From NCBI RefSeq assembly GCF_023715885.1, contig NZ_JAMBOY010000004.1, positions 1 to 64,000 of the forward strand: 64,000 nucleotides of DNA. The letters run 5' to 3'. A program made the position numbers and the translations under genes. The notes below the pieces were generated by a model. That model was not told where the DNA came from. It saw nothing but the letters and a program-made list of their open reading frames with translations, and searched no databases. The stretch's first letter is position 1. Each line of letters starts with the position of its first letter. The stretch is from Microbacterium hydrocarbonoxydans (GTDB lineage Bacteria > Actinomycetota > Actinomycetes > Actinomycetales > Microbacteriaceae). Shown here piece after piece: positions 34,958-45,000 of this stretch.

Positions 34958-35575
34958 CTACTTCTTCGGAGCGAGCTGCTCGATGATCGCCTTCGCGACG
35001 TCCTGCATCGTGAGACGACGATCCATCGACGCCTTCTGGATCCAGCGGAAGGCTTCGGGCTCCGAGAGCCCCATCTTCTCGTTCAGCAGGCCCTTGGCCC
35101 TGTCGACGAGCTTGCGCGTCTCGAAGCGCTCCACCATGTCGGCGACCTCGGCCTCGAGCGTGATGATCTGCTCGTGACGGGCGAGCGCGATCTCGATCGC
35201 GGGCAGCAGGTCGTTGGGGGTGAACGGCTTGACGACGTACGCCAGCGCGCCGGCCTCGCTCGCTCGCTCCACGAGCTCCTTCTGGCTGAACGCCGTGAGC
35301 AGGACCACGGGGGCGATGTTGCCCTTGTGCAGCTTCTCGGCAGCGCTGATGCCGTCGAGCTGAGGCATCTTGACGTCCATGATCACGAGGTCGGGTCGCA
35401 GCTCTGTGGCGAGAGCGACCGCGGTCTCGCCGTCTCCGGCCTCGCCGACCACATCGAAGCCGTTGTCGCGGAGGATCTCGACGATGTCGAGACGGATCAG
35501 CGACTCGTCCTCGGCGACGACCACGCGTCGGGGGGCGGATGCCGGGGGCTGCTCAGCCTGTTCTTGCTCTGTCAC
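34958..35575 (-). CDS. pdtaR: ANTAR-domain response regulator PdtaR
   Basis: A 205-residue two-component regulator. The receiver domain (about 18-135) has the acidic pair in VVAEDESLI, the phosphoacceptor Asp in DLVIMDVKMPQLDG, the Thr in LLTAFS and the Lys in VVKPF. The C-terminal ANTAR domain (150-205, with AKGLLNEKMGLSEPEAFRWI) binds paired RNA hairpins and prevents transcription termination. The partner kinase is not in the window. The GTG at 35575 fits a TAGGAT box 7 bases upstream; ATG at 35584 would add three residues and lies inside that box. Confidence 0.93.
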   Translation of the reverse strand: MTEQEQAEQPPASAPRRVVVAEDESLIRLDIVEILRDNGFDVVGEAGDGETAVALATELRPDLVIMDVKMPQLDGISAAEKLHKGNIAPVVLLTAFSQKELVERASEAGALAYVVKPFTPNDLLPAIEIALARHEQIITLEAEVADMVERFETRKLVDRAKGLLNEKMGLSEPEAFRWIQKASMDRRLTMQDVAKAIIEQLAPKK

Positions 35576-35582
35576 GCACTCC

Positions 35583-35588
35583 ATCCTA
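35583..35588 (-). promoter_or_regulatory. -10 box TAGGAT, promoter of pdtaR
   Basis: TAGGAT is followed by 7 bases and the GTG at 35575. It also contains the alternative ATG, which therefore would not be transcribed. Confidence 0.55.
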
Positions 35589-35668
35589 GTGGAGAGTCAC
35601 CCGACCGACCCCGAAGGTCGCACGTCTGTGCACCTGCGCTGCGATACAGTCGTAGACGCGACACACGG

Positions 35669-35754
35669 GCCGGCGTGGCGGAATGGCAGACGCGGAGCAC
35701 TCAAAATGCTTTGTCCGAGAGGGCGTGTGGGTTCGAGTCCCACCGCCGGCACCA
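35669..35754 (+). tRNA. tRNA-Leu (anticodon CAA)
   Basis: A class II tRNA: acceptor arms GCCGGCG/CGCCGGC, anticodon loop CTCAAAA (anticodon CAA), long variable arm, T-loop TTCGAGT, discriminator A, and an encoded CCA at 35752-35754. TACAGT at 35645-35650 is a likely -10 box. Confidence 0.96.
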
Positions 35755-35760
35755 CAGTCG

Positions 35761-36105
35761 TCATCCCTCATCCTTCAGCGGGTCATGACCCCAGTTCATG
35801 AGCGAGTATCGCCATCGCGTCTCCGTGACGTCTCCGTGCGGCCGCTGCGCTCCATGACGAGCCACGTAGCCGACGACCTTCCGCATCCACGCGATGTCGT
35901 CGCGCGTGAGTTCCGTCTTCTTCTTCCGCAGCAGCGTGACGATACGGCGTCCGGACCTGTGCCCCGTCGATTCGCCGCCGTCAGAATCGCCGACGGATCG
36001 AGATTCCTCGGTCTCCAGCCACTGCTCGAGTTCTTTCGGCGCCATGTTCACATCTCGTCGCCAGTCGTCCCAGACATCGGCCAGTTCGTCGTCGTGATCG
36101 GTCAT
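35761..36105 (-). CDS. DUF3140 family protein
   Basis: A 114-residue acidic/basic protein without membrane segments. Its segments DDWRRDVNMAPKELEQWL, SGRRIVTLLRKKKTELT and ETRWRYSLMNWGHDP match what I know as DUF3140, a small family of unknown function common in actinobacteria and sometimes annotated as DNA-binding. The middle is disordered and Ser/Gly-rich. GAGAGGAC precedes the ATG. Its stop lies 6 bases from the 3' end of the convergent tRNA-Leu. Confidence 0.8.
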   Translation of the reverse strand: MTDHDDELADVWDDWRRDVNMAPKELEQWLETEESRSVGDSDGGESTGHRSGRRIVTLLRKKKTELTRDDIAWMRKVVGYVARHGAQRPHGDVTETRWRYSLMNWGHDPLKDEG

Positions 36106-36222
36106 GGATCGTCCTCTCGTGCGTTCTCCGAACCTACTGCGGGCGCCGACGGGCGGAAGGGTCTTGCGCATCACCTCGCCGCACGCAAGCGGCCTCGGCT
36201 TCCGGCGACGGCGCCGATGCGA

Positions 36223-36228
36223 TAGACA
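36223..36228 (+). promoter_or_regulatory. -10-like box TAGACA before the lipase gene
   Basis: It lies 6 bases before the ATG at 36235. The last base is A instead of T, so it is a weaker match than the others. Confidence 0.4.
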
Positions 36229-36234
36229 CGTCAC

Positions 36235-37488
36235 ATGCGCCCTCCCTCGACCGTCGACATCTGGAGCCGCAGTCGACGCCATCGGCGCGGGTTCGTGATC
36301 GGGCTGATCGTCGTCATGGTGATCGGCGGAGTCCTCGCGGTCGACGCGATCCGTCGGCACATCGAGGGCGAGGCCGATCTCGCCAGCGACAGGACCTTCT
36401 ACCGGATCCCCGATCCGTTGCCCGAAGGCGAGCCCGGAGACATCGTCCGCCTCGAGGAGATCGACAGCGCACCGCTCGGGTCGACGGCCTGGCGAGTGAT
36501 CTACCACACGCGCGATATCGACGGATCCGACGTCGCGGCCTCGGCGGTCGTGGTCGTGCCGGATACCCCGGCCCCCGGGCGCGGGCGGGCCGTCATCGCC
36601 TGGGGGCACCCCACGACGGGGGCTGCGACGCAGTGCGCGCCGTCACTCGACGTCGATCCCTTCCAGCTCATCGAGGGTCTGCACGAGTTCCTCCTCGAGG
36701 GATACGCCGTCGTGGCCGCGGACTACCCCGGGCTCGGCGTGGCCGGCGCATCCTCGTATCTGCTCGGCGTCCCGGAATCGAACAGCATCCTCGACGCCGT
36801 GCGCGCGGCGCACGACATCGACGCCGCCGAGATCGGCACGGACGTCATCCTGTGGGGACACTCGCAGGGCGGGCAGGCCGTGCTCTTCGCAGCCGAACGA
36901 GCAGAGCGGTACGCGCCGGACCTGACCGTGCGCGGGGTCGCCGTCGCCGCCCCCGCGGCTGATCTGACCGAGCTCATGAGCGACGACATCGTGAACGTCT
37001 CCGGCGTCACGATCGCCTCCTACGCGATCCCCGCGTACGAGGCGGCGTACGCCGACCAGTACCGCGCAGACGAACTCTCGGCAATCCTCACACCGGGCGG
37101 AGCGGCGGCCACCCCGCAGATGGCCGATATGTGTCTGCTTTCGCAGAACAAGGAGATCCATGCGATCGCCGACCCGCTGGTCGGACGTTACGTCACGAGC
37201 GACCCCGCGACGACCGAGCCGTGGAAGACGCTGCTCCAGGAGAACAGCGCCGGGTCGTCGCCGATCCGTGTTCCGGTGTTCGTCGGGCAGGGCCTCGCCG
37301 ACGAACTGGTGAAGCCGGCGGCGACCGAGGACTATGTGGCCCTCCTCTGCCAACAGGACACGAGAGTCGGCTTCCATCGCTACCCGGGTGTAAATCACGG
37401 GTTGGCCGCCTACGCCGCTCTGCCCGACATGCTCGGCTGGCTCTCGGCGGTCAGCGCCGGGCATCCGCCGCCTTCCACCTGCCGATGA
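36235..37488 (+). CDS. Secretory lipase-like alpha/beta hydrolase
   Basis: A 417-residue protein with an N-terminal basic stretch and membrane anchor (residues 19-37), so it acts outside the membrane. The catalytic domain has the nucleophile elbow GHSQGG, an Asp in GQGLADELVKP, and a His in GVNHGLAAY. The layout fits the LIP (secretory lipase) family. The Cys residues in MADMCLL and VALLCQQ may form a disulphide. Substrate is probably an ester or lipid. The convergent hydrolase gene ends 7 bases later. Confidence 0.85.
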   Translation: MRPPSTVDIWSRSRRHRRGFVIGLIVVMVIGGVLAVDAIRRHIEGEADLASDRTFYRIPDPLPEGEPGDIVRLEEIDSAPLGSTAWRVIYHTRDIDGSDVAASAVVVVPDTPAPGRGRAVIAWGHPTTGAATQCAPSLDVDPFQLIEGLHEFLLEGYAVVAADYPGLGVAGASSYLLGVPESNSILDAVRAAHDIDAAEIGTDVILWGHSQGGQAVLFAAERAERYAPDLTVRGVAVAAPAADLTELMSDDIVNVSGVTIASYAIPAYEAAYADQYRADELSAILTPGGAAATPQMADMCLLSQNKEIHAIADPLVGRYVTSDPATTEPWKTLLQENSAGSSPIRVPVFVGQGLADELVKPAATEDYVALLCQQDTRVGFHRYPGVNHGLAAYAALPDMLGWLSAVSAGHPPPSTCR

Positions 37489-37495
37489 CCGTCGA

Positions 37496-38146
37496 TCAGT
37501 TCTCCGACATGGTCGCGATCTCCGCGATGACGCGTGGATCGGCCAGCACCTGGAAGTGACCTCCGGTGTCCAACCGCACGTTGCGGCGCGCGCCGGCGAG
37601 CTCGCTGCCCTCCGGGATGTGCGGGTCGAATCGAGCGTAGACGGATACGATTCGCGAGTCCGCGTCGAGATGACGCCCGAGCGCCAGGATCGACGGGTGC
37701 GTGGGTGCGAGCGCGCGAAGGCCGCGTACCGGCATCCAGCGGGCGTACCGCGACCCGCGGAAAGGCGTCGAGATCGCGACCATGCCGCGGATCCGTGAGC
37801 CGGCCCGGCCGATCATCGCTGTCTTGCCGGCCAGTCCGCCCTTGCTGTGCGCGACCAGCACGACGTCGGTCATTCCCGCCGCCTCGAGGAATGCGGTGAG
37901 GATGCCTGCGGCCTCGTCGACCGGCCGCCTGTTGTGCCTCCATGCGTCGAGCACGTGGACGGGGTGCCCGCGAGCGTGCAGAGCGGCGATCATCGGCTGC
38001 ATGAAGCGCCACGTCTCGTACACACCGGGCAGCATGACGATCGGCACGCCCGTTCCGTCTGCGAAATCGCGGGGATCCGTGCGATCGACCGCCGCCCGCA
38101 GCTGCCAGGCCGCGGCGTACGCGTAGTCGGCGATCCACCATGTCAA
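37496..38146 (-). CDS. Alpha/beta hydrolase (lipase-like)
   Basis: A protein of about 216 residues. VIMLPGVYETWRFMQPM-like sequence carries the oxyanion region, the nucleophile elbow is AHSKGG, and the late His is in DTGGHFQVLADP. It resembles esterases related to extracellular lipases but has no signal peptide. The start is uncertain: TTG at 38146 follows GAGG closely and lies 5 bases past the stop of the upstream hydrolase gene. The two paralogue-like genes form one transcript. Confidence 0.78.
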   Translation of the reverse strand: MTWWIADYAYAAAWQLRAAVDRTDPRDFADGTGVPIVMLPGVYETWRFMQPMIAALHARGHPVHVLDAWRHNRRPVDEAAGILTAFLEAAGMTDVVLVAHSKGGLAGKTAMIGRAGSRIRGMVAISTPFRGSRYARWMPVRGLRALAPTHPSILALGRHLDADSRIVSVYARFDPHIPEGSELAGARRNVRLDTGGHFQVLADPRVIAEIATMSEN

Positions 38147-38151
38147 GCGCC

Positions 38152-38949
38152 TCAGTGCGTCGATGTCGTCCGTCCCCTCTCGGGCATGCGCGACGGAGCA
38201 CGTCCGTTCAGCCCCTGCGCGAAGCGGGCGATCGCCTCGGCCACTTCCCGTGCCGCCGTGTACTGCACGTTGTGCGGTTGATCCGAGAGCTCGACCATCT
38301 CCGCTGCTTTCGCTGCGGAGCGCAGACGTCGCACCCAGCGCTCCCCGGCGACGGCGTCGAGGCCGCCGCGCATCAGAAGCATCGGCGGGGTCGCGCGCGC
38401 GACGGCGGCCTCGGTGCTGTAGGCGGTCATGTGACGCGCCTGCTTCAGGTACCACCGCGGTCCGGAGCGGAGATAGTCGCAGAAGACGAGGGCGTTGACG
38501 ACCGGCGCCTCCCGCAACGTATCGACGGCGAGGGCGACGGCCTGAGCCGGAAGCGACCGGTGCGCCTCGTCGACGACCGGCCCGATGAGGACGAGCCCGT
38601 CCACGCGGTCCGGTGCGGCCGCTGCCGCCTCCAGCGCCCACTGCGCGCCCATCGAATGCCCCACGAGCACGACGCGGGTGAGCTCGAGCACCTCGAGCAT
38701 CTCGCCGAGGACACCGCCCATCCCGGCGACGTCGAGATCCTCGTCGGGTGCCGGCAGTCCGCCGAAGCCGGGCAGGTCGACCGTGATCACCCGGCCTCTG
38801 CGCCGCAGGGCGTCGCGCAGCGGCGCGAAGTACCGGTGCGACATGCCGATGCCGTGGACGAGGACGTACGTCGGCCCCGAGAGGGGGCCGCATGCGGCGA
38901 TGCGGAGAGCATGACCGGCGACGATGATCCGCTGCCGGGCTGTGCTCAT
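38152..38949 (-). CDS. Alpha/beta hydrolase
   Basis: A 265-residue serine hydrolase. The oxyanion segment is VLVHGIGMSHRYF, the nucleophile elbow GHSMGA (near residue 97), a likely catalytic Asp is in MRGGLDAVAGERW, and the His in DQPHNVQ. A Met/Leu-rich cap lies between. No signal peptide. Substrate unknown. The ATG at 38949 is 6 bases from a TAGCGT box. Together with the next gene it forms a two-hydrolase operon. Confidence 0.85.
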   Translation of the reverse strand: MSTARQRIIVAGHALRIAACGPLSGPTYVLVHGIGMSHRYFAPLRDALRRRGRVITVDLPGFGGLPAPDEDLDVAGMGGVLGEMLEVLELTRVVLVGHSMGAQWALEAAAAAPDRVDGLVLIGPVVDEAHRSLPAQAVALAVDTLREAPVVNALVFCDYLRSGPRWYLKQARHMTAYSTEAAVARATPPMLLMRGGLDAVAGERWVRRLRSAAKAAEMVELSDQPHNVQYTAAREVAEAIARFAQGLNGRAPSRMPERGRTTSTH

Positions 38950-38955
38950 CTTCTC

Positions 38956-38961
38956 ACGCTA
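38956..38961 (-). promoter_or_regulatory. -10 box TAGCGT, leaderless promoter of the hydrolase pair
   Basis: TAGCGT is followed by 6 bases (GAGAAG) and the ATG at 38949. Confidence 0.58.
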
Positions 38962-39018
38962 TCCAGAGAGGCGGAGGGCGGTGAATGCCTTGACAACCGT
39001 GAGCATCGTCGGCAGACG

Positions 39019-39052
39019 ACGGAGGGGTGGGACCGCAGTCCCACCCCTCCGT
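39019..39052 (-). terminator. Terminator after pyk
   Basis: A perfect 15-bp stem (39019-39033 with 39038-39052) with loop CGCA, 15 bases past the pyk stop. Confidence 0.85.
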
Positions 39053-39067
39053 GACCGATGGATGCGG

Positions 39068-40519
39068 TCAGACCGTCGCTTCCTTGTAGATCGGAGCGGC
39101 GCCGTTCACGGCATCCCCGACCTTGTGCACGCGGATGTCGTTGGTGGATCCCACGATCCCGGGAGGGGATCCGGAGATCACGACCACCTTGTCGCCTTCG
39201 GCGGCGAGGCCGTTCGAAAGGAGGTAGTCGTCGACCTGCAGGTACATCAGGTCGGTGTGCTGCACCATGTCGACGAGCGTCGACTGGATGCCCCAGGTGA
39301 GCGCCATGCGACGACGGATGTCGGGCTCCGGCGTGAACGCGAGCATCGGGATGCGCGAACGCAGACGCGACAGGCGGCGAGCCGAGTCGCCCGACTGGGT
39401 GAAGACGCAGAGGAACTTCGCCTCGACGAACTCGGCGACCTCGAGCGCCGCGAGAGTGATGGCACCACCCTGCGTACGGGGCTTGGCGGTGAGCGGAGCG
39501 ATGCGCTCGAGACCGTGCTCCTCGGTGGACTCGATGATGCGAGCCATCGTCTCGACGACGACCACCGGGTAGTCGCCCACGCTGGTCTCGCCCGAGAGCA
39601 TGACGGCGTCGGCGCCGTCGAGCACGGCGTTGGCGACATCGGAGGTCTCGGCGCGTGTGGGCACCGGGCTGTTGATCATCGACTCGAGCATCTGCGTCGC
39701 CACGATGACCGGCTTGGCCATGCGGCGCGCGAGCTCGACGGCACGCTTCTGCACGATCGGCACCGCCTCGAGCGGCAGCTCGACACCGAGGTCGCCACGC
39801 GCGACCATGATCGCGTCGAACGCGTCGACGATCCCCTCGAGCGCGTCGACTGCCTGCGGCTTCTCGACCTTGGCGATGACGGGGACGCGGACGCCCTCCT
39901 CCGCCATGATCTCGTGCACGCGGGTGACGTCGGCCGCGTTGCGCACGAACGACAGCGCGATGAGGTCGGCGCCGGTGCGGAGACCCCAGCGCAGGTCGTC
40001 CTCGTCCTTCTCGCTGAGAGCCGGGACGTTGACCGCGACGCCGGGCAGGTTGATGCCCTTGTTGTTCGAGACGGCACCGGCCACGACCACGCGGGTGGTG
40101 ACGGTCACGCCATCGGTGTCGACGACCTCGACGCGGACCTTGCCGTCGTCGATGAGCAGGAAGTCTCCGGCCTTCACGTCCTGCGGCAGACCCTTGAAGG
40201 TCGTGCCGCAGATCTCGCGATTCCCGATGATGTCCTCGGTGGTGATCTTGAAGATGTCGCCCACCGCGAGCTCGTAGGGCCCATCCTCGAAGCGGCCGAG
40301 ACGGATCTTCGGGCCCTGCAGGTCGACGAGGATGGCGACGGCACGACCGGCGTCCTCCGCAGCACGACGCACGTTGGCGTAGTTGTTCTCGTGCACGGAG
40401 TAGTCGCCGTGGCTGAGGTTCAGGCGGGCGACGTCCACACCGGCGTCGATGAGTGCACGCACGGTCTCATAGGTGGAAGTTGCGGGGCCCAGGGTGGCGA
40501 CGATTTTCGCGCGTCTCAA
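39068..40519 (-). CDS. pyk: Pyruvate kinase
   Basis: A 483-residue glycolytic enzyme converting phosphoenolpyruvate and ADP to pyruvate and ATP. It shows RAKIVATLGPAT and ARLNLSHGDY at the N-terminus, the catalytic Lys region VIAKVEKPQAVDAL, the signature IMVARGDLGVELP, and MLSGETSVGDYP. The C-terminal domain is present, so it is the full-length type. It starts with TTG at 40519; GGAG lies upstream, and the AT-rich TTATAT about 35 bases earlier is a likely -10. Monocistronic, ending at a strong hairpin. Confidence 0.97.
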   Translation of the reverse strand: MRRAKIVATLGPATSTYETVRALIDAGVDVARLNLSHGDYSVHENNYANVRRAAEDAGRAVAILVDLQGPKIRLGRFEDGPYELAVGDIFKITTEDIIGNREICGTTFKGLPQDVKAGDFLLIDDGKVRVEVVDTDGVTVTTRVVVAGAVSNNKGINLPGVAVNVPALSEKDEDDLRWGLRTGADLIALSFVRNAADVTRVHEIMAEEGVRVPVIAKVEKPQAVDALEGIVDAFDAIMVARGDLGVELPLEAVPIVQKRAVELARRMAKPVIVATQMLESMINSPVPTRAETSDVANAVLDGADAVMLSGETSVGDYPVVVVETMARIIESTEEHGLERIAPLTAKPRTQGGAITLAALEVAEFVEAKFLCVFTQSGDSARRLSRLRSRIPMLAFTPEPDIRRRMALTWGIQSTLVDMVQHTDLMYLQVDDYLLSNGLAAEGDKVVVISGSPPGIVGSTNDIRVHKVGDAVNGAAPIYKEATV

Positions 40520-40573
40520 CTGATTCTCCAGGGGGAAGGGGGATATAAATCGGGCGACGGTGCCTGGCTCAGC

Positions 40574-42040
40574 CTACGCGTGAGCGAGGCCGATCGCGAC
40601 TTGATGCGGACCCACCGGCTCGGGCAGCACGGTCTCTCCCATCAGGAAGCGATCGACGTTCGCAGCAGCGGCGCGCCCCTCGGCGATCGCCCACACGATG
40701 AGCGACTGGCCGCGCCCGGCGTCACCCGCGACGAACACACCGGGGATGCTGGACTCGTAGCCGTCATCACGCTGGAAAGCGCCGCGATCGGTGAGCTGCG
40801 GACGCGTGTCGTCGGTGAAGCCATCCCGCTCGGGGCCGGTGAAGCCCATCGCGATGAGCACCAGGTCGGCCGGAATCTCGCGCTCGGTACCGCTCTTCGG
40901 CACACGGCGTCCGTCGACGTACTCGGTCTCCGCCACGCGGAGCGCACGCACCTCGCCGACCTCGTTCGCGAGGAACTCGACGGTCGAGGCGAGGAACACG
41001 CGCTCACCGCCCTCCTCGTGCGCCGACGAGACCTCGAAGACCGTCGGCATCATCGGCCAGGGCTGGTGCGCGGGGCGCTCGGTGCCGGGCTGCTTGCCGA
41101 TGGCGAGGTTCGTGACGCTCAGAGCGCCCTGGCGGTGCGCGGTGCCGATGCAGTCGGCTCCGGTGTCGCCGCCGCCGATGACGATCACGTGCTTGCCTTC
41201 GGCGGTGATCTGCTCGGGGACCTTGTCGCCGGCGACCGCGTGATTGGACTCGACGAGGTACTCCATCGCGAAGTGCACGCCGTCGAGATCGCGGCCGGGG
41301 ATGGCCAGGTCGCGCGGGACAGTGGCGCCCGTGGCGATGACGACCGCGTCGTACCGCGCCCGCAGGTCGGCCCAGGAGATGTCCTTGCCGATCTCCACGC
41401 CGGCGCGGAAGCGGGTGCCCTCCTCCTGCATCTGGCGCAGACGAGCCTCGAGCTGGCCCTTCTCCATCTTGAAGTCGGGGATCCCGTAGCGGAGCAGACC
41501 GCCGATGCGATCATCGCGCTCGAAGACCGCGACGGTGTGACCCGCGCGGGTCAGCTGCTGCGCGGCGGCGAGGCCGGCGGGCCCTGAGCCGACCACGGCG
41601 ACCGTCTTGCCCGTCAGCCGTGCGGGCGGCTGCGGCTCGACCCAGCCCTTGGCGAACGCCTCGTCGATGATCGACTGCTCGATCTGCTTGATCGTCACGG
41701 CCGGCTGGTTGATTCCCAGCACGCACGAGCTCTCGCAGGGAGCCGGGCACAGGCGACCGGTGAACTCCGGGAAGTTGTTCGTGGCGTGCAGGCGGTCGAT
41801 CGCCGCGCGCCCCTCCCCGCGCCAGGTGAGGTCGTTCCACTCGGGGATCAGGTTGCCCAACGGGCAGCCCTGGTGGCAGAACGGCACACCGCAGTCCATG
41901 CACCGACCGGCCTGGCGCTTGAGCACGGCCTGATCGCCGGCTTCATAGACCTCTTTCCAGTCCATGATGCGCACGGGAACGGGGCGCCGCGCGGGCACCT
42001 CGCGCTCCGTGACCTTCAGAAAACCCTTGGGATCAGCCAC
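40574..42040 (-). CDS. gltD: Glutamate synthase small subunit
   Basis: A 488-residue flavoprotein that passes electrons from NADPH to the large subunit. The N-terminal cysteines [14 protein letters not shown] and CPAPCESSC bind 4Fe-4S clusters; the FAD motif is [12 protein letters not shown], the NADPH motif [12 protein letters not shown], and the C-terminal FAD motif [13 protein letters not shown]. Length is typical. It overlaps the gltB stop by 8 bases, and the two make glutamate from glutamine and 2-oxoglutarate. Confidence 0.96.
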   Translation of the reverse strand: MADPKGFLKVTEREVPARRPVPVRIMDWKEVYEAGDQAVLKRQAGRCMDCGVPFCHQGCPLGNLIPEWNDLTWRGEGRAAIDRLHATNNFPEFTGRLCPAPCESSCVLGINQPAVTIKQIEQSIIDEAFAKGWVEPQPPARLTGKTVAVVGSGPAGLAAAQQLTRAGHTVAVFERDDRIGGLLRYGIPDFKMEKGQLEARLRQMQEEGTRFRAGVEIGKDISWADLRARYDAVVIATGATVPRDLAIPGRDLDGVHFAMEYLVESNHAVAGDKVPEQITAEGKHVIVIGGGDTGADCIGTAHRQGALSVTNLAIGKQPGTERPAHQPWPMMPTVFEVSSAHEEGGERVFLASTVEFLANEVGEVRALRVAETEYVDGRRVPKSGTEREIPADLVLIAMGFTGPERDGFTDDTRPQLTDRGAFQRDDGYESSIPGVFVAGDAGRGQSLIVWAIAEGRAAAANVDRFLMGETVLPEPVGPHQVAIGLAHA

Positions 42041-45000
42041 CGGTCACCTCCAGGATCCGGTTCCAGACGACGTCGCCGTCGGGGTCGATGCCCTCGGCGA
42101 CTGCTTCCTCGCGCATGCTCCGCACCGCGGCGTAGTCGCGCGGAAGCACCTTCGTGAACTGGCCGGCGATCTCATCGAACCGCGCCAGGAGGTCGGAGCC
42201 GAGCGGCGATGCCGTCCGCTCCACGTGCTCGGCGATCAGACTGCGCAGGACCTCGAGATCCGCCCGGTCGAGAGGCTCGAGAAGCAGCTCGCCGCTGCTC
42301 AGGGACTGCGCGTTGATCTTGCCCGTGTCGAGCGAGCGGATGTACGCCACTCCCCCGGACATGCCCGCACCGAGGTTCCGGCCGGTCGTGCCGAGGATCA
42401 CTGCGACGCCGCCCGTCATGTACTCGAGTGCGTGGTCGCCCACTCCCTCGACGACGGCCGTGGCACCGGAGTTGCGCACCAGGAATCGCTCGCCGACGAC
42501 GCCCGACAGGAACATCGTTCCCGCCGTGGCGCCGTATCCGATGACATTGCCGGCGATGACGTTCTCGTGCGGGGCGATCTGCGAACCCCGGGGCGGACGG
42601 ATCGTGATGTCACCACCCGAGAGACCCTTGCCGACGTAGTCGTTCGCGTCTCCTTCGAGACGGAGCACGATGCCGGACGGCAGGAACGCCCCGAGGGACT
42701 GGCCCGCCGTGCCGTGCAGCGTGACGTCGATGGTGCCGCGCGGCAGCCCGTCGGCGCCGTGGCGGGACGTGACCTGGTGGCCGAGCATGGTGCCGACCGC
42801 GCGCTCGGTGTTCGCGATGGGCAGCTCTGCGATCACCGGCTCGCCGTTCAGCAGCGCCGGTCCCGCGATGTCGATGAGCTGCACGTCGAAGTGCTTGTCG
42901 AGCTCGTGGTCCTGCGCACGACGGCTGCGGCGCGGCTCGCTCGCGGGGAATGCCGGGCCCTCCAGCACGGGGCTGAGGTCGAGACCGTCGGCCTTCCAGT
43001 GCTCCACGGCGGCATCCACCTCGAGCAGCTCGGCGCGTCCGACGATCTCGTCGAGCGAGCGGAAGCCCAGCTCGGCGAGGATCTCGCGCACTTCCTCTGC
43101 GATGAACTCCATGAAGTTCACGACGAACTCGGGCTTGCCCGTGAAGCGCTCACGCAGAACCGGGTTCTGCGTAGCGACGCCGACGGGGCACGTGTCGAGA
43201 TGGCAGACGCGCATCATGATGCAGCCGCTCACCACGAGCGGCGCCGTCGCGAAGCCGAATTCCTCGGCCCCGAGCAGGGCGCCGATGATCACGTCTCGAC
43301 CCGTCTTGAGCTGGCCGTCTACCTGCACGACCACGCGGTCGCGCATGCCGTTGAGCATGAGCGTCTGCTGCGTCTCTGCCAGGCCGAGTTCCCAGGGCGT
43401 GCCCGCGTGCTTGAGCGAGTTCATCGGGCTCGCGCCCGTGCCGCCGTCATGTCCCGAGACGAGGATGACGTCGCTGAGAGCCTTCGCCACGCCCGCCGAC
43501 ACCGCGCCGATGCCCGACTGGCTGACGAGCTTCGTGTGGATGCGCGCCTCGGGGTTCGCCCTCTTCAGGTCGAAGATGAGCTGCTTGAGGTCCTCGATCG
43601 AGTAGATGTCGTGGTGCGGCGGCGGCGAGATGAGCCCGACGCCTGGGGTGCCGCCGCGGGTACGAGCCACCCACGGGTACACCTTCTGCGGGGGCAGCTG
43701 CCCGCCCTCACCGGGCTTGGCGCCCTGTGCGAGCTTGATCTGGATGTCGTCCGCCTCGGTGAGGTACAGGCTCGTGACGCCGAAGCGACCGGACGCGACC
43801 TGCTTGATCGCGCTGCGGCGCTCGGGGTCCATGAGCCGGTCGACGTCCTCGCCGCCCTCTCCCGTGTTCGACTTGCCGCCGAGACGGTTCATGGCGATGG
43901 CGAGGGTCTCGTGCGCCTCCTTGGAGATCGAGCCGTAGCTCATCGCTCCGGTCGAGAAGCGCTTGACGATCGCCGACACGGGTTCGACCTCGTCGATCGG
44001 CACCGGCTTGCGGGTGCCGGTGCGGAGGGCGAACAGACCGCGCAGGGTCTTGAGCTCGGCGGCTTGATCGTCGACCAGCTTCGTGTACTGACGGAAGATG
44101 TCGTATCGGCGCTCCCGCGTGGAGTGCTGCAGCTTGAACACCGTCTCCGGGTTGAAGAGGTGCGGCGAGCCGTCTCGACGCCACTGGTACTCGCCACCGC
44201 TCCACAGGCGCTCGTGGGCGCGCGCCGCGGCATCCTCGGGATAGGCGTAGTCGTGCCTGGCCTGGTTCTCGGCGAAGATCTCCTCGATCCCGATTCCGCC
44301 GAGCTTCGACTCGGTGCGGGTGAAGTACTTGTCGATGAACTCCTCGCTCAGGCCGACGGCCTCGAACACCTGCGCGCCGGCGTACGACGACACGGTCGAG
44401 ATGCCCATCTTCGACATGATCTTCAGAACGCCCTTGCCGAGCGCATAGATGAGGTTCTTGACGGCCTTCTCGGGGCTGATGCCGGTGATGTACCCGGTGC
44501 GCACGAGGTGCTCGACCGTCTCCATCGCGAGATAGGGGTTGATCGCCGAGGCCCCGTAGCCGATGAGGGTTGCCACGTGGTGGACCTCGCGGACGTCGCC
44601 GGCTTCGACGATCAGACCGACCTTCATGCGGTTCTCACGGCGGATGAGGTGGTGGTGCACCGCCGAGACCATGAGGAGCGACGGGATCGGAGTGAGGTCC
44701 TTGTTCGAGTCGCGGTCGGACAGGATGATGAACTCCGCGCCGCTCGCGATCGCCTCGTCGACTTCGTCGCACATCTCGGTGAGACGCTTCTCGAGCGTGT
44801 TCGATCCGACGTCGAAGTGGTACAGGCCCTTGATCGTCACGCTCGAGCGATCGGGCAGCGCCTTGTCGATGTGGCGGATCTTCGCCAGCTCGTCGTTGTC
44901 GATCACCGGGAAGTCGAGTGACACGGTGCGGGTGTGATCCGGACCCCAGCTCAGCAGATTGCTCTCCGGGCCGAGACCGAGCTTGAGGCTCGTGACGACC

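Noticed and set aside
35669..35754. tRNA-Leu(CAA) as an attachment site of an integrated element
   Set aside because: No integrase and no repeat of the tRNA 3' end are found nearby. The DUF3140 gene alone is not evidence of an island.
41964..44921. A 985-codon open frame opposite gltD and gltB
   Set aside because: It is antisense to two conserved enzymes with intact catalytic motifs, and its composition is that of a shadow frame.
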